A stretch of 64,000 bases of DNA from Colwellia sp. 12G3 (lineage in GTDB: Bacteria > Pseudomonadota > Gammaproteobacteria > Enterobacterales > Alteromonadaceae). The first letter of the stretch is position 1; every line of letters begins with the position of its first letter. Location of the stretch: positions 372,001 through 436,000 of the forward strand of contig NZ_PJAQ01000017.1 of NCBI RefSeq assembly GCF_002836775.1. Reading direction: 5' to 3'. This document shows, piece by piece, positions 46,000 through 61,172 of the stretch. Made by a program: the position numbers and the translations under genes. Below the pieces are notes generated by a model that saw only the letters and a program-made list of their open reading frames with translations, was not told the DNA's origin and did no database searches.

Positions 46000-48900
46000 A
46001 TGCCGGCTAACTTAGCTAGTAATCCAGAACAATCGTCTATTCAAGAATCTCCTCAAATTACTATTCCTGAACCAATTTTTGATCAAAATAAAAAAAACGT
46101 TCTTTTAATAGTCTTAATGCTGTGTTTGATACCCAGTATTCTCAACCTTGTAGGCGTCGATTTTTCCTCATCGGTGATTAAACTTGAGAGTAGCCAACCG
46201 ATTGATGTTAGCAATGTATATGATAACCTTGCAGGAACACTTCAGCATACTCTCCTAGAGTGGTCTGCTGTAATACTCGCCATACTCACCTTTATTCTAG
46301 CACTAATGCATTATCGCATTTATAACGACATTGCTATTCCTATTATGGGGATGACTCTTCTTTGTTCCGGCTTTGTTGATGCATTTCATATACTAGCAGC
46401 AACTCGAATTATTACCGCTGAAGTGGCCAATACTGACTTCATAGCCTTTACTTGGGCTTTATCCCGTATTTTTAATGCCTTTATTATGGTTATTGGTACT
46501 TTAATTTGCTTCGTTCTATATGCTAAGAAGCGTCAAATGAGTACGACCGAATTTCAAAATAATGATTTAAATAATAAAATTAAAAAAAATGAGCAGCGAG
46601 TATTATTACTAATAGCTATTTGTTTTTTTACACTAGTTTTTCTATCAATCTTTATTGCAATAAATAGTACTAGCTTTCCACAAACTCAATTTACACAAGC
46701 TTTTATCACCCGACCTTATGATGTACTGCCACTCGGGCTTTTTATTTTTGCCTCCAGCTTATTTATTAATTTATATAAGCAATACCCGACACGAGCAAAA
46801 TATGGTCTATTGCTCAGCTTAATACCTGCAATCGCCACCCAACTTCATATGGGCTTTGGCTCAGCAGCATTGTTTGATAATCATTTCAACATAGCTCATA
46901 GTTTGAAAATACTCGCTTATGGCTGTGCATTTTCAGGTGTATTAGTTGATTTGAGTCATTCAAGGCTAGACGGCATGAGCCAGAGCGAAAATATCAGTAC
47001 AGGATCAACCTCACGCAACAAACAAGAACCCGATGAAGCACTTCATAGTAAATTATTAACGGTTGGTCACGCTAAGCACTCCATTAGTATGCAAATACCC
47101 ATTGCTGCTTTTATTTTAGTCTTAAGTGTTACCAGTCTAGTAAGCTTTTTGTTCTATTTTGAAACAGAACGTTTATTAACTCAACAAATAAGTAATGAGG
47201 TAGCTATTGAAAGCAATTTAGTTGAGCCGATGATCGAGCAACTTTATAGCCAAGCTCATTCTGATATATTATTTCTTAGTCGCACACCTCCAATTCAAGG
47301 CATGTTAAAGTCAGCAGGCAATGGTGATATTCATAACTATACGTTATGGAAAGATCGCATGGAGCAAATTTTTAGCCAATTCCTTATTAATAAGGCATTT
47401 TATTATCAGATCCGTTTCATTGGCGTTGCCAATAATGGCCAAGAACTTATCAGTGTTCGTAACGACAACTACAGCGTAATCATTCCTAGTTATCGTTTAC
47501 AACAAAAGTCTTCAAGGCCTTACTTCAAGGCAACGCTTGATAAAGATCCTGGACAAGTATATTTTTCAAAAATAGAGCTTGCTAAAAATCACGGTAAAAT
47601 TGAACAGCCACACAAACCCGTGTTGAGAGTTGCCACGCCCGTATACGATCCGGTTACAGGCAATAGATTTGGATTAATTATTATTAATTTGAACTTTGGT
47701 GAGTTTATCGCGCAATTAAAAACAAGGGAGATGAGTCAACTCTCATTTTATTTGGCAAATAAATCCGGCGATTTTTTATCACATCCTGATAATGATAAAG
47801 TTTTTGGTTTTGACCTTCAGCAGCGTTATTTAATTCAAGAAGAGTTCCCCACGTTAACACCAATTGTCAGTAAACAAATAAAAGAACATAGCCTTGGTAA
47901 AGTGTCCATTAATGACAATCAGTACTTGGGCCATTATCAACAGGTAAAATTAACTCATTTCGATAGCCTCCATCAATTGAACTTATTAGTACTTAAAAAT
48001 ACCACCAAAATGGAACAGACTCTAGCTGCCTATAGAATACGTAGCTTATTACTTGGCAGTACTTTAGCTTTAGTTGCTCTAGCAATAGCTATCATTGCGG
48101 CCAGACGTATTGCTAATCCACTGCAACAAATTACACTCAGTTTAGAGAACTATGAGACATCTAATCAACTAGGTGAGCTGCCGATCCAAAGCAGTACTGA
48201 AATTGGAGTGTTAGCCCGTAGCTTTAATAATTTATTTGCACAAATGCAGTTCTCATTGCGAGAACAACAACATTCTGCACTACTTGAAAAACAAAGCTCT
48301 GACCAAATAAATGCCATATTCTCAAGTGCTGCTGAAGGTTTTATCACGATAAATGAGCGTGGAAGTATTATTTCTTTCAATCAAGCAGCCCAAAAAATGT
48401 TTGGTTACAGTGAAGAAGAGACGCTCAATAAAAATATTAATATGTTAATGCCGTTCAATGAGAGCGCCAAACATGATGCCTATCTGAGTAACTATAAGAA
48501 TACCGGTATTGCCAGCATTATGGGCGTTGGCAGAAAACTACAAGCGCAAAAAAAATCAGGCGAAGAATTTCCCATTCACTTATCCATATCGAAAGTAAGC
48601 AGTGAACAAGGAGTTGTTTTTACCGGGATTGTTCGTGATATTTCAAAAGAAGAGTTACTTGAGTTAGCACAAGAAAAAAATCAACGCGCATTAATGGAGG
48701 TCAATGAACGCATAAGCTTAGCTACGGATGCGGCAAGTATCGGTATTTGGCAATATGAAATAGCCAATGACAAGCTAACTTGGGATAAGTGGATGCATAA
48801 AATTTATGCCACATCACCACAAGACTTTACTGGCAATATTAACTATTGGCAGCAGACAGTTCATCCTGAGGATGTTGAATCAGCGATCCAAGCAGTAAAC

Positions 48901-51198
48901 AACGCCATAGAAAGGAAGTCTAGTTTAGACAGTGAGTTTAGGATAATTACTCCTACAGGTACTATAAAACACATAAAAGCCATGGCTTTAGTGAAACTAG
49001 ATGGTCAGGGTAATGCGGTACAAATTACAGGCGTTAACTTTGATATAACTGAACGAATAGTTGTTGAGCAAGAACATATTGCAGCCAAAGAATTAGCAGA
49101 GGATACTGCTCGACATAAAGCTGAATTTCTTGCCAGTATGAGTCATGAAATTCGTACACCAATGAATGGTATTCTGGGCATGTTAGGCTTATTACTTAGA
49201 AATGACTTAAGTGAAGAACAAATGCATAGAGTCGAATTGGCTAACTCAAGTGCAGAAGCGTTACTTTATTTGATCAATGACATTCTGGATTTTTCTAAGA
49301 TCGAGGCAGGAAAACTTGACTTAGAAGTGATAGATTTTGACTTAAGAAAACTCTTTGGGGAGTTTAGTGAGTCACTTGCGTTAAAGAGCCAAGAAAAAAA
49401 TATTGAGATTATTTTAGACAACAGAGGCATCCAACAAAGTCATGTAAAAGGTGATCCTGGACGTATCAGGCAAATTCTGAACAATTTAACCGGTAATGCG
49501 ATTAAATTCACCGAGCAAGGTGAAATTGTTATCACGGCAACATTAATGGAAAAAAATGAACAGTTAAGCTTAGAATGCAGTGTAATCGACACCGGAATTG
49601 GCATCCCGAGAGATAAAATCCCTTTTTTATTTCAATCATTTACACAGGTAGACGCCTCTACAACGAGAAAGTATGGCGGTACGGGTTTAGGACTCGCGAT
49701 TTGTAAGCAGTTATGTCAGTTAATGCAGGGAGATATAAAGGTTACCAGTATTTTAGGGAAAGGCTCTACTTTTTCATTTACTATTAACTTAGCCAAAAGT
49801 ACTAAAGCACATATTGTCTTACCCAATGTAGACATTAATAATGTACCTATGTTAATCGTTGATGACAATGCGACCAATAGAGAAGTATTAAAAGCTCAAT
49901 TACAGCATTGGGGCGCCATCGTATATGAGGCTGATTGTGGTTTAACTGCCTTATCAGTACTTGAAAATAATGTTTTAGACCCGCAACAAGACAATATCGT
50001 AATGGCATTTTTTGATATGCATATGCCACATATGGATGGTTCTGAACTGGCTAGAAATGTCAAAAACAATGTACTATTAAAAGATATAAAATTAGTGATG
50101 ATGACCTCTATGGCAGCTCGTGGAGATGCTAGCTACTTTATGAGTTTAGGCTTTGCTGCTTATTTTCCTAAACCAGCCATAACAAAAGATTTATTTAAGA
50201 CGTTAAGTTTGTGTTTATCCGATAAAGACTCTTTATCACAAGATTTACCCTTGATAACTCACCACTATTTGAAAGAAGTTGAACCTGAAGACATGAACAA
50301 TAAAAATTTCAGCCAGTGCCGATTATTGCTAGTAGAAGACAATCGTATTAATCAAGAAGTAGCTCGCCATATTCTCGCTGAATTTAACATAATCCCTGAT
50401 GTTGCTGTTAATGGCTTAGAAGCATTAGCACTACTTCAATCAACAATGGGACAAGCTACAAAAGGTAAAACGAATTACGATATAATTTTAATGGATTGCC
50501 AAATGCCTGAAATGGATGGTTATCAAGCAACCAAAGCCATTCGAAATGGAGAGGCTGGAGAAGATAATAAAGCGATCACCATTATAGCAATGACGGCCAA
50601 TGCGATGAAAGGTGATAAAGAGAAGTGCTTAGCCTCAGGCATGACCGATTATTTAAGTAAACCTATCGATCCCGTAAGCATTAAAGAAAAACTATCTCAG
50701 TACTTTGAACTTTCGATTGAAAATGAATTGAGCATTACCCCCTCTAGCCCTCCGTTAGAAATACAAAGTGCGATTGAAGTATCTGAAGTAGTAACAACTT
50801 CAGAGGTTATGACTGTTGACGATAAAGAAGCCGGCTCAGAAAAAGAACAACAGGTTATATGGCAAAGGGAGGAATTTAGTAAACGTTTAAATAACAATGA
50901 AATAATTCAGCAAAAACTTATTGAATTATTTTTAGAAGAAACGCCTAAACAACTTAATGAATTAGCCAACAGCATCGAACAAGGAAATAACACGCAACAA
51001 CACGAAATTAGCCATAAAATTCAAGGTATGTCAGCAAACTTAAGTGCTAAAGCGTTATTGCAGCAAACCAAAGACTTTAATCAATATGTAAAGGAGTCAG
51101 ATCCAGTTCAAGATAAAGTAGAGCGTTTATTCCAAGCAATGGAGTTAAGTTATCAAGTGCTTGAACAAGAATTAAAACATAGCCTCAGTAATAAATAG
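46000..51198 (+). CDS. Large membrane hybrid histidine kinase with two receivers and an HPt domain
   Basis: A 1732-residue sensor. Residues about 30-325 hold seven to eight membrane helices resembling a MASE-type sensor. A helix near 365-388, a periplasmic Cache-like domain (about 390-680, [30 protein letters not shown]) and another helix near 685-705 follow. The cytosolic part has HAMP, two PAS domains, HisKA with His1049 in [12 protein letters not shown], the ATPase domain ([12 protein letters not shown]), receiver 1 (acceptor Asp1339 in [11 protein letters not shown]), receiver 2 (Asp1499 in [11 protein letters not shown]) and an HPt domain with His1672 in [11 protein letters not shown]. 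All phosphorelay residues are present. GGAAAG precedes the ATG. No free response regulator lies beside it. Confidence 0.93.
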   Translation: MPANLASNPEQSSIQESPQITIPEPIFDQNKKNVLLIVLMLCLIPSILNLVGVDFSSSVIKLESSQPIDVSNVYDNLAGTLQHTLLEWSAVILAILTFILALMHYRIYNDIAIPIMGMTLLCSGFVDAFHILAATRIITAEVANTDFIAFTWALSRIFNAFIMVIGTLICFVLYAKKRQMSTTEFQNNDLNNKIKKNEQRVLLLIAICFFTLVFLSIFIAINSTSFPQTQFTQAFITRPYDVLPLGLFIFASSLFINLYKQYPTRAKYGLLLSLIPAIATQLHMGFGSAALFDNHFNIAHSLKILAYGCAFSGVLVDLSHSRLDGMSQSENISTGSTSRNKQEPDEALHSKLLTVGHAKHSISMQIPIAAFILVLSVTSLVSFLFYFETERLLTQQISNEVAIESNLVEPMIEQLYSQAHSDILFLSRTPPIQGMLKSAGNGDIHNYTLWKDRMEQIFSQFLINKAFYYQIRFIGVANNGQELISVRNDNYSVIIPSYRLQQKSSRPYFKATLDKDPGQVYFSKIELAKNHGKIEQPHKPVLRVATPVYDPVTGNRFGLIIINLNFGEFIAQLKTREMSQLSFYLANKSGDFLSHPDNDKVFGFDLQQRYLIQEEFPTLTPIVSKQIKEHSLGKVSINDNQYLGHYQQVKLTHFDSLHQLNLLVLKNTTKMEQTLAAYRIRSLLLGSTLALVALAIAIIAARRIANPLQQITLSLENYETSNQLGELPIQSSTEIGVLARSFNNLFAQMQFSLREQQHSALLEKQSSDQINAIFSSAAEGFITINERGSIISFNQAAQKMFGYSEEETLNKNINMLMPFNESAKHDAYLSNYKNTGIASIMGVGRKLQAQKKSGEEFPIHLSISKVSSEQGVVFTGIVRDISKEELLELAQEKNQRALMEVNERISLATDAASIGIWQYEIANDKLTWDKWMHKIYATSPQDFTGNINYWQQTVHPEDVESAIQAVNNAIERKSSLDSEFRIITPTGTIKHIKAMALVKLDGQGNAVQITGVNFDITERIVVEQEHIAAKELAEDTARHKAEFLASMSHEIRTPMNGILGMLGLLLRNDLSEEQMHRVELANSSAEALLYLINDILDFSKIEAGKLDLEVIDFDLRKLFGEFSESLALKSQEKNIEIILDNRGIQQSHVKGDPGRIRQILNNLTGNAIKFTEQGEIVITATLMEKNEQLSLECSVIDTGIGIPRDKIPFLFQSFTQVDASTTRKYGGTGLGLAICKQLCQLMQGDIKVTSILGKGSTFSFTINLAKSTKAHIVLPNVDINNVPMLIVDDNATNREVLKAQLQHWGAIVYEADCGLTALSVLENNVLDPQQDNIVMAFFDMHMPHMDGSELARNVKNNVLLKDIKLVMMTSMAARGDASYFMSLGFAAYFPKPAITKDLFKTLSLCLSDKDSLSQDLPLITHHYLKEVEPEDMNNKNFSQCRLLLVEDNRINQEVARHILAEFNIIPDVAVNGLEALALLQSTMGQATKGKTNYDIILMDCQMPEMDGYQATKAIRNGEAGEDNKAITIIAMTANAMKGDKEKCLASGMTDYLSKPIDPVSIKEKLSQYFELSIENELSITPSSPPLEIQSAIEVSEVVTTSEVMTVDDKEAGSEKEQQVIWQREEFSKRLNNNEIIQQKLIELFLEETPKQLNELANSIEQGNNTQQHEISHKIQGMSANLSAKALLQQTKDFNQYVKESDPVQDKVERLFQAMELSYQVLEQELKHSLSNK

Positions 51199-51384
51199 CC
51201 AGCAGCTAACTATAAACAACTGAATATTAATGACTTTAAGGTACTCAAATAAAGGAATGATTTATCTTGGCTGCTATTAACTTTTTAGCTTAAATTTGAT
51301 ATACCCAGCACATTAAGGTATTAATAGAGTCGTAACGACAGCAAAACAATAATAATAAAAAAACAGCTAAGGTTTTCACTACAC

Positions 51385-53708
<2,324 letters not shown>

Positions 53709-53729
53709 AGGTTAATCAATTAACTAGCT

Positions 53730-54509
53730 ATGCATCATAATAAGATAAAGGTGAGAACAGTTACTCCTATGAATTATCACATAAAATCCCTTTGTCATCA
53801 GGGCGCGATTCGTGACAATAACGAAGATGCAATTAGTTACGGCACCGATGAAAAGACAGGTGTTACATGGATGGTAGTGGCCGACGGCATGGGGGGACAT
53901 AATGCCGGTGAAGTGGCGAGTGCCATGTTAGTTGATCATATCAAGTGTGCATGGGATAAAATATCTCTAACTAAACAACTTGATTGGCCTACATGGATTA
54001 CTGAGCAACTCAATGCCGCAAACTTAGCCATTCTTCATTCAGCAAGTAATAATAGTGCCCAGCAAGGCATGGGAACGACAGGTGTATTAATAGTTATTGA
54101 TAACAATGAATGCCATATTGGCTGGGTTGGTGATTCCAGAGCATATACTTTAATAAATCATAAATTAGTACAAGAGACTGTCGACCACACCATGATTCAA
54201 GAGTTAGTCAATAAAGGGGCGATAACTGCTGAAACAGCAAAAAATGCCAATACTAAAAATTTGCTTTCACAGGCAATTGGCGTTCGAGAAAAAATATCAG
54301 TGGATACAACCACTATCGCAATCAATAATGGCGATACGATTATGTTGTCAACCGACGGCTTGCATGATTATTTAACTGAACACGAGATTAATCAGTATTT
54401 ATCAGAATTTTCTCTTGATAAAGATGTCTGTCATGACATGTTATATCGAGCAATGGCAAAAAATAGCAGAGACAACGTTACCTTAGGTTTAATCTATTTA
54501 ACCAAATAA
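53730..54509 (+). CDS. PP2C-family serine/threonine protein phosphatase
   Basis: A PP2C/PPM phosphatase with RDNNEDAI, the metal-site motif VVADGMGGHNAGEVAS, GWVGDSRAYTL, the LSTDGLHDYL motif and the end motif RDNVTLGLI, so both metals can be bound. The gene runs 259 residues from the ATG at 53730; an in-frame ATG at 53769 (MNYHIKSLCHQG), preceded by AAGGTGAG at some distance, would give 246 residues and fits the family start better. It should reverse phosphorylation by the neighbouring kinase. Confidence 0.92.
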   Translation: MHHNKIKVRTVTPMNYHIKSLCHQGAIRDNNEDAISYGTDEKTGVTWMVVADGMGGHNAGEVASAMLVDHIKCAWDKISLTKQLDWPTWITEQLNAANLAILHSASNNSAQQGMGTTGVLIVIDNNECHIGWVGDSRAYTLINHKLVQETVDHTMIQELVNKGAITAETAKNANTKNLLSQAIGVREKISVDTTTIAINNGDTIMLSTDGLHDYLTEHEINQYLSEFSLDKDVCHDMLYRAMAKNSRDNVTLGLIYLTK

Positions 54510-54551
54510 AGTGACGTAACTTTAAGTAAAATAAACAATGTAGGAGTTTGT

Positions 54552-54899
54552 ATGGCTTATCTAGCCTTGAGTGTTGAAGATGTAATTATTAATAAATGGC
54601 CATTAGCGGAAGGTATTTTACATATAGGCCGTGCCAGTGATAATGACATCCAAATTAATGATGGTGCAGTCAGTTCAAGACATGCTCGATTAATAACAGA
54701 GCCAGACCCATTCATTGAGGGTCAATTGATGACTTATGTAGAGGATCTTGCCAGTACCAACGGCACTGAATTGAATGGTACAAAGATAACTCGTGAAAAA
54801 CTAAGCCATGATGACATCGTCACCATAGGGTTTAATCAATTTCAATTAATTGATAAAGAATCAAATAAACTTGATGAAACAGCTATTATTATTAGTTAA
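54552..54899 (+). CDS. Stand-alone FHA domain protein
   Basis: A 115-residue protein consisting of one forkhead-associated domain: HIGRASDNDIQIND with the phosphothreonine-contacting Arg, VSSRHARLI with Ser and His, and DLASTNGTELNG. Such domains bind phosphothreonine peptides. AGGAG lies 6 bases before the ATG, and the gene follows the phosphatase by 42 bp, so it probably reads the mark made by the upstream kinase. No effector domain is attached. No T6SS genes are nearby. Confidence 0.92.
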   Translation: MAYLALSVEDVIINKWPLAEGILHIGRASDNDIQINDGAVSSRHARLITEPDPFIEGQLMTYVEDLASTNGTELNGTKITREKLSHDDIVTIGFNQFQLIDKESNKLDETAIIIS

Positions 54900-55143
54900 C
54901 TTGGCTACTGGCCTGCGATTCAAATAGCTCATTTATTACTTGGTTAAAATGAGACTGTCTACGTGAGGTCATTTTATTATGCTGACGGTTTAGTTGTTTT
55001 TTACGTTGATTATTTTTTAATGATCTTTTCATCTTTTAAGACTTCCAAAGGTTATTTATATTATCTGTTCACTATAGAGGGCTATAGTGACAGTTTTATG
55101 ACATTGGAAAATCAACAAGACGAGAGGGAGATTGCCGTTACTT

Positions 55144-56742
55144 TTATTGAACCACTTCAGATTTCTCTTCACCTTTCTCTTCAATTGTCGCTGTAGGCTC
55201 TTGCTCAGACAAAGCTTCCTTTGATGACTCATCCATTAGCCGCTCTTCAATTAGCGCCTTCATCAGTAATGCTGCTTGTGACTTATCTTGCGTTAGTTTT
55301 AAGGCTGTAGACTGCTCTATTGCTTTGTCATCTAACCAGCTTAATGTGTCGTAATATCGACGAATATTATCAACGTAATGCACAGGCTCTTCACCACGGG
55401 CATAACCATGTTTAGTATTTTTGTAATATTTTTTCTGTTGTAATAACGGCAAGCGAGTCTTAACTTCCACCCAACGGTCAGGATCTCCACCTTGGCGTTG
55501 GGTGATAATTCGTGCATCATTTAAATGACCAAAACCAATATTGTAAGAAGCTAACGCAAACCAAATACGATCTGGGGCCGGTATTCTATCCGGCATCATA
55601 GCAATCATGCGTTTAAAGTATTTTGCGCCGCCTCGAATGCTTTGTTCGGTATCTAAACGGCTTTTTATACCCATTTGTTTCGCTGTTGCCAATGTCAACA
55701 TCATCATGCCTCGAACACCGGTATATGAACGTGCTGTAGGGTTCCAGTGTGATTCTTGATAGCTAATAGCTGCTAATAAACGCCAATCAAGCTCTTGTGC
55801 GTACTTTTTGAAGAAATCTCTATATTCAGGTAAAGTACTTTCTACCGCCTTAATAAATGTCCGAGTTTCAACATAATTAAACTGTTCAATATGACCATAA
55901 TATTTGTCATCTAGCGCAAGTAAAGTACCGTTTTGATGTACTATACCAAAAAACTCCACCAAGCTTGCTAAGATGTCATCAGGGCTATTTTCACTCACCA
56001 TCCAAGCCAGTTGTTCAGGCTCATCAATGCTAAAACCTATACTTATTTCGGGAAAATAACGGCGATTAATGGCTAAGCTATTACTGTCAATAATGGTGTA
56101 ATCTATTTCGCCACTTAATACTTTTTTCAGTAACTCTTCGCTATCAAACTCAGCTGTTTCTTGCCAAACTAGTTCGCTATTTGTTTTTTTCAGCTTTTCA
56201 AGGTTTTCTACGTAACTTGAGCCTGAAGTCACCATTAACTTCCCGGTTAAATCAGCCACTTCCCTCGGTCTAATATTACCTTGTTTAAACACTAACTTCT
56301 GGCTAATAGTTTGATAGCTAGGAGCAAACCTAAAACGTTGTAAGCGTTTATCGGTAATTGATAATCCCGCCGCAAGTAAGTCTACTTCACCCGTATTTAA
56401 TTTAATGAAAAGCTCATTAAGGCTATAAGTGGGGACAATACGTAATTCAACATTGAGTGAATCAGCATATTTTTTTGCTAACTCATATTCAAAACCAGCA
56501 AAGCCATCTGCGGTGCTGTAATAGTTTGTCGGGCCGAAGATAGTGCCAATATTGATATAACCTCTATCCAAAATACGGGATAAACTTGCTGTATCATTTT
56601 TTTTATTACAAGCACTCAACAACGTGGTCACAAAAATAACCAAGACCAACGCGGTAAATTTAGTCACTAACTTACGCTCTAACATACTCTCTAACATAGT
56701 AAAGAGCTTAGATTTTATTGAAAAAGATAAATATTTATTCAT
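55144..56742 (-). CDS. mltF: Membrane-bound lytic murein transglycosylase F
   Basis: This MltF has a periplasmic-binding-protein-like domain (about residues 75-300, [28 protein letters not shown]) followed by a lytic transglycosylase domain with catalytic Glu in SYQESHWNP and RGMMMLT. The N-terminus ends in a lipobox-like LLSAC. The start is uncertain: 56742 gives 532 residues, while 56697 gives 517, close to E. coli MltF; neither has a good ribosome-binding site. A Glu-rich tail closes it. It cleaves peptidoglycan at the outer membrane. It is divergent from purL, as in E. coli. Confidence 0.94.
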   Translation of the reverse strand: MNKYLSFSIKSKLFTMLESMLERKLVTKFTALVLVIFVTTLLSACNKKNDTASLSRILDRGYINIGTIFGPTNYYSTADGFAGFEYELAKKYADSLNVELRIVPTYSLNELFIKLNTGEVDLLAAGLSITDKRLQRFRFAPSYQTISQKLVFKQGNIRPREVADLTGKLMVTSGSSYVENLEKLKKTNSELVWQETAEFDSEELLKKVLSGEIDYTIIDSNSLAINRRYFPEISIGFSIDEPEQLAWMVSENSPDDILASLVEFFGIVHQNGTLLALDDKYYGHIEQFNYVETRTFIKAVESTLPEYRDFFKKYAQELDWRLLAAISYQESHWNPTARSYTGVRGMMMLTLATAKQMGIKSRLDTEQSIRGGAKYFKRMIAMMPDRIPAPDRIWFALASYNIGFGHLNDARIITQRQGGDPDRWVEVKTRLPLLQQKKYYKNTKHGYARGEEPVHYVDNIRRYYDTLSWLDDKAIEQSTALKLTQDKSQAALLMKALIEERLMDESSKEALSEQEPTATIEEKGEEKSEVVQ

Positions 56743-56826
56743 GTGCTCAATTGTGTCGTGTATTGAACTATTAGCCAAGCATTTTTTACCTGACAAGCAT
56801 GTCAAGTTATTACTTCATTTTTTACG

Positions 56827-56855
56827 TTAACAAAAGCGTTATTTTCAACTATAAT
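56827..56855 (+). promoter_or_regulatory. Sigma-70 promoter of purL
   Basis: TTAACA (56827-56832) and a perfect TATAAT (56850-56855) are separated by 17 bases, ideal spacing. The purL ATG follows at 56944. A PurR site was looked for and not found with confidence. Confidence 0.75.
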
Positions 56856-56943
56856 ATGCGCGAAATTTTCGGTTAGCTTTTACTGTGCAAATTTAGCAAT
56901 TAAAAGCCAATCAAAGCCTTACATAAAACTTGGTGATTACCCT

Positions 56944-59900
56944 ATGACGATGTTGATTAAAAACCTTCGTGGCGCTCCAGCACTTTCTGACTTTAGAGTT
57001 AAAAAACTATTAGCTCAATGTGAACAATTACAACTGCCAGTAAATGATATTTATGCTGAATTTGCCCATTTCGCTCAACTTAATGAAGAATTAAGCGCAA
57101 GCGAAGAGAATGTTTTACAGCAATTACTTACTTACGGTCCAACAATTGAAGAACATCAACCTGCTGGTTTGTTTTTATTAGTGACTCCTCGTCCGGGCAC
57201 TATCTCTCCTTGGTCATCAAAATCTACCGATATAGCACACAACTGTGGCTTAGCTAAAGTAGTTCGTTTAGAGCGCGGTATTGCGTATTACGTCACGTTA
57301 AAAAGTGATACGCCATTAACCACTGAGCAAGAAGTACAATTAAACGCTTTATTGCACGACCGTATGATGGAAAGTATTTTTAATGACTTTGATCAGGCAA
57401 GTTTACTTTTTGCTAGCAGTGAACCAGCTAAATTAACTGTTATTGATATTGAAAATGGCGGTAAAGAAGCGTTAGTGCAGGCAAATATTGAATTAGGTTT
57501 AGCTTTAGCGGTTGATGAAGTTAATTACTTATTTGAAAACTTCACTAAACTAGGTCGTAATCCTCACGACATTGAGCTTTACATGTTTGCTCAAGCAAAC
57601 TCTGAGCATTGTCGTCATAAAATATTCAACGCTGCTTGGACTATTGACGGCGTTAAACAAGAAAAATCTTTGTTTAAAATGATCCGTAATACCCATGAAA
57701 TCAATCCTGACTATGTACTAAGCGCTTATAAAGATAATGCTGCGGTTATGGTAGGTAATAAAGGCGGTCGCTTCTTCCCTAATCCTGAAACGAATGTGTA
57801 TGGTTACCACCATGAAGACATTCAAATATTGATGAAAGTTGAAACTCATAACCATCCAACTGCTATTTCTCCATATCCTGGTGCTGCAACTGGCTCAGGT
57901 GGTGAAATTCGTGATGAAGGCGCTACTGGTATTGGTTCAAAACCGAAAGCTGGTTTAGTCGGTTTCTCTGTATCTAACTTACGTATTCCTGAGTTTGTAC
58001 AACCTTGGGAAACTGATTTTGGCAAACCAAGCCGCATTGTTACTGCTTTTGATATCATGATGGAAGGCCCATTAGGTGGCGCAGCATTTAACAATGAATT
58101 TGGTCGTCCTGCTATTTTAGGTTACTTTCGTACTTATGAAGAAGAAGTTAACTCGTTTAACGGTAAAGAAGTACGTGGTTACCACAAACCAATTATGCTT
58201 GCTGGTGGGTTAGGCAACATTCGTGATGAACACGTACAAAAACGCGAAATTATCGTTGGCGCTAACCTTATCGCTTTAGGTGGCCCAGCAATGAATATTG
58301 GTTTAGGTGGTGGTGCTGCTTCGTCAATGGCATCTGGTCAATCAGCTGAAAGCTTAGACTTTGCTTCGGTTCAACGTGAAAACCCAGAAATGGAACGTCG
58401 TTGCCAAGAAGTTATTGATAAGTGTTGGCAGCTTGGCGAAGAGAACCCAATAGCCTTCATTCATGATGTTGGTGCGGGTGGCTTATCTAATGCTTTCCCT
58501 GAATTAGTTTCTGATGGCGGCCGAGGGGGTATTTTTGAACTGCGTAAAGTACCTAATGACGAGCGTAGTATGGCGCCACATGAAATTTGGTGTAACGAAT
58601 CTCAAGAACGTTATGTCATTGCCGTATCAGATAAGAACCTAGCGACTTTTGAACAAATATGTCAACGTGAACGTGCTCCCTATGCCGTTGTTGGTCGTGC
58701 AACAGAAGAAGAGCACTTAACCGTAACTGACTCGCACTTTAGCGACGATGAAAAATTAAATACGCCAATTAATTTACCACTTGAAGTATTACTAGGTAAA
58801 ACACCTAAAATATTTAAAGACGTTAAAACGGCAACCGCTGCGGGTGATTCATTAGACCTTAGCACAGTGACATTAGCTGACGCTGCTGACAGAATTTTAA
58901 GCTTACCAACCGTTGCTGAAAAAACCTTCCTAATTACCATTGGCGATCGCTCGGTAACCGGTATGGTTAATCGTGATCAAATGGTTGGTCCTTGGCAGGT
59001 TCCTGTGGCTGATTGTGGTGTTACCGCCTCTGCACTTGATTCATACCACGGCGAAGCAATGTCACTCGGTGAGCGCACGCCAGTTGCCTTATTAAACTTT
59101 GGCGCATCTGCTCGTTTAGCCGTCGCTGAATCACTTACTAACATTGCCGGTACTGATATTGCTGGTTCTGACGGTAATAGGCTAAACCGTATTAAGCTTT
59201 CAGCTAACTGGATGTCCCCTGCGGGTCACCCTGGTGAAGATGCAGGCCTTTATGAGGCCGTTAAAGCCATTGGTGAAGAACTTTGTCCAGCCCTTGGTTT
59301 AACCATTCCGGTAGGTAAAGACTCAATGTCGATGCGTACTCAGTGGGATGAAAATGGTGAACAAAAGTCTGTCACCTCGCCAATGTCATTGATCATTACC
59401 GCTTTTGGTGTTGTTGAAGATATTCGTAAAACCGTAACGCCAGAGTTAAGAACTGATAAGGGCGAAACTCGTCTTGTTGCCATTGATTTATCGCAAGGTA
59501 AAAAACGTTTAGGTGGCTCTTGTTTAGCGCAAGTTTACAAACAGCTTGGTAGTGAAACACCTGATGTTGATAGTGCAGAAACCTTAAAAGGCTTCTTCAA
59601 CGCGATGCAGACACTTGTTCGCGCTGAAAAATTGATTGCTTATCATGATATTTCAGACGGTGGTTTATTCACTACGGTTACTGAAATGGCCTTTGCTGGC
59701 CATACCGGTGTTGATATTGACATCAGTAAACTCGTTAGTGTAAATGAAGCAACAGGTGCAAGTGATGATTTAGCAACCTTATTCAATGAAGAGTTAGGTG
59801 CTGTTATTCAAATTCACGAAGATGATGTAGAGGCTATTCACGCTATTTTAGCTGAGCACGGCATTTTGGATTACTGCACTGATATTGGCCGACTTAACAA

Positions 59901-60921
59901 CGAAGATACTATTCGATTTAGCCGTGATGGCGACGTTGTGCTAGAAAACTCCCGTACTTATTACCGTACGGTTTGGGCACAAACGACTTACAGAATGCAG
60001 TCACTTCGTGATAATCCAGAATGTGCACAACAAGAACACGATGTTAAGTTTGATACTGAAGATCCAGGCTTAAACACTGAGCTTACTTTTGATATCAACG
60101 AAGATATTGTTGCCGATTTAATCTTAAAAGATGCACAAAACGCAACGAATCCACGTATCGCTATTTTACGTGAGCAAGGCGTTAACTCACATGTTGAGAT
60201 GGCAGCAGCTTTTGATAGAGCAGGTTTTGTTGCTATTGATGTTCATATGTCTGATATTTTATCAGGCCGTACTGATTTAGCTAACTTCAACGGTTTAGTT
60301 GCTTGTGGCGGTTTCTCTTACGGTGATGTTCTAGGTGCTGGTGAAGGTTGGGCAAAATCAATCTTATTTAATGCTGATGCACGCGCAATGTTTAAAACAT
60401 TCTTCGAACGGACAGATACCTTCACCTTAGGTGTATGTAATGGTTGTCAAATGTTGTCTAACTTAAAAGATATCATCCCTGGCTCAGAGCATTGGCCTCG
60501 TTTTGTACAAAACAAATCAGAGCGTTTTGAAGCACGTTTCTCACTAGTTGAAATACAAGAAAGCCCATCGGTATTGTTTAAAGGCATGGTTGGTTCACGT
60601 ATGCCAATTGCTGTTTCACATGGTGAAGGTCATACTGAATTTAGCTCTGATGAAGCAATCGATGCGGCGAATAACTCAGGCACAGTGTCAATGCGTTACA
60701 TTAACAACTACGGTGATGTGACTGAAACATACCCAGCGAATCCTAACGGCTCTGTTGATGGTATAACTGCATTAACAAGTACTGATGGTCGTGTAACGAT
60801 TATGATGCCACACCCTGAGCGTGTATTTAGAACAGTTGCTAACTCATGGCATCCAGATAGCTGGGGTGAAGATTCACCTTGGGTACGCATGTTCCGTAAC
60901 GCTCGTGCTTTTATCGGTTGA
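56944..60921 (+). CDS. purL: Phosphoribosylformylglycinamidine synthase, large single-chain form
   Basis: A 1325-residue PurL of the gammaproteobacterial long type. It shows an N-terminal PurS-like domain, two FGAM-synthase halves ([56 protein letters not shown]) and a C-terminal glutaminase with Cys1165 in [10 protein letters not shown] and the triad His/Glu in [10 protein letters not shown]. It turns FGAR, glutamine and ATP into FGAM in purine synthesis. An optimally spaced promoter lies upstream, and copy 2 of the dispersed repeat lies in its 3' region before the terminator. Confidence 0.98.
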   Translation: MTMLIKNLRGAPALSDFRVKKLLAQCEQLQLPVNDIYAEFAHFAQLNEELSASEENVLQQLLTYGPTIEEHQPAGLFLLVTPRPGTISPWSSKSTDIAHNCGLAKVVRLERGIAYYVTLKSDTPLTTEQEVQLNALLHDRMMESIFNDFDQASLLFASSEPAKLTVIDIENGGKEALVQANIELGLALAVDEVNYLFENFTKLGRNPHDIELYMFAQANSEHCRHKIFNAAWTIDGVKQEKSLFKMIRNTHEINPDYVLSAYKDNAAVMVGNKGGRFFPNPETNVYGYHHEDIQILMKVETHNHPTAISPYPGAATGSGGEIRDEGATGIGSKPKAGLVGFSVSNLRIPEFVQPWETDFGKPSRIVTAFDIMMEGPLGGAAFNNEFGRPAILGYFRTYEEEVNSFNGKEVRGYHKPIMLAGGLGNIRDEHVQKREIIVGANLIALGGPAMNIGLGGGAASSMASGQSAESLDFASVQRENPEMERRCQEVIDKCWQLGEENPIAFIHDVGAGGLSNAFPELVSDGGRGGIFELRKVPNDERSMAPHEIWCNESQERYVIAVSDKNLATFEQICQRERAPYAVVGRATEEEHLTVTDSHFSDDEKLNTPINLPLEVLLGKTPKIFKDVKTATAAGDSLDLSTVTLADAADRILSLPTVAEKTFLITIGDRSVTGMVNRDQMVGPWQVPVADCGVTASALDSYHGEAMSLGERTPVALLNFGASARLAVAESLTNIAGTDIAGSDGNRLNRIKLSANWMSPAGHPGEDAGLYEAVKAIGEELCPALGLTIPVGKDSMSMRTQWDENGEQKSVTSPMSLIITAFGVVEDIRKTVTPELRTDKGETRLVAIDLSQGKKRLGGSCLAQVYKQLGSETPDVDSAETLKGFFNAMQTLVRAEKLIAYHDISDGGLFTTVTEMAFAGHTGVDIDISKLVSVNEATGASDDLATLFNEELGAVIQIHEDDVEAIHAILAEHGILDYCTDIGRLNNEDTIRFSRDGDVVLENSRTYYRTVWAQTTYRMQSLRDNPECAQQEHDVKFDTEDPGLNTELTFDINEDIVADLILKDAQNATNPRIAILREQGVNSHVEMAAAFDRAGFVAIDVHMSDILSGRTDLANFNGLVACGGFSYGDVLGAGEGWAKSILFNADARAMFKTFFERTDTFTLGVCNGCQMLSNLKDIIPGSEHWPRFVQNKSERFEARFSLVEIQESPSVLFKGMVGSRMPIAVSHGEGHTEFSSDEAIDAANNSGTVSMRYINNYGDVTETYPANPNGSVDGITALTSTDGRVTIMMPHPERVFRTVANSWHPDSWGEDSPWVRMFRNARAFIG

Positions 60922-60948
60922 TCTTTTTGCTATTAAGCCCAAATCATT

Positions 60949-61022
60949 TGTCAAAAGTACTCACTGACATTCGTCAGCTCCGTGCGTTTTCCTTTGATTT
61001 GGACTGACTAGCTGCAAGATAA
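60949..61022 (+). repeat. Dispersed ~75-bp hairpin element, copy 2 (after purL)
   Basis: It shares TGTCAAAAGTACTCA, CTCCGTGC and TTTTCCTTT with copy 1 at 17182 and matches it more loosely to the end. The inner stem is CTGAC (60964-60968) with GTCAG (60973-60977). It lies 28 bases past the purL stop codon and before its terminator, so it is transcribed in the purL 3' region. Confidence 0.75.
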
Positions 61023-61035
61023 ACCATAAAATATA

Positions 61036-61073
61036 ACCGGTAAATTTCTGTTAAGAGATTTATCGGTTTTTTA
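61036..61073 (+). terminator. Intrinsic terminator after purL
   Basis: AACCGGTAAAT pairs with ATTTATCGGTT (one G-T) around a 12-base loop and is followed by six T bases. Confidence 0.85.
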
Positions 61074-61172
61074 TTGCCTTTTTTTCCTTGTTAAAATATT
61101 GTTACACCAAGAGGTTAATTCCGAATAACGCACTACCCCGAACTAACAAAAATAATAAAGGACATATTGCTT

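Noticed and set aside
54963..55196. 77-codon open frame on the plus strand between the FHA gene and mltF
   Set aside because: It overlaps the mltF 3' end antisense, has low-complexity composition, a non-standard start and no ribosome-binding site.
56850..56875. Partly symmetric GCGCGAAATTTTCGGT as a PurR operator for purL
   Set aside because: It departs from the PurR consensus at the central CG and several flanking bases, so it cannot be called.
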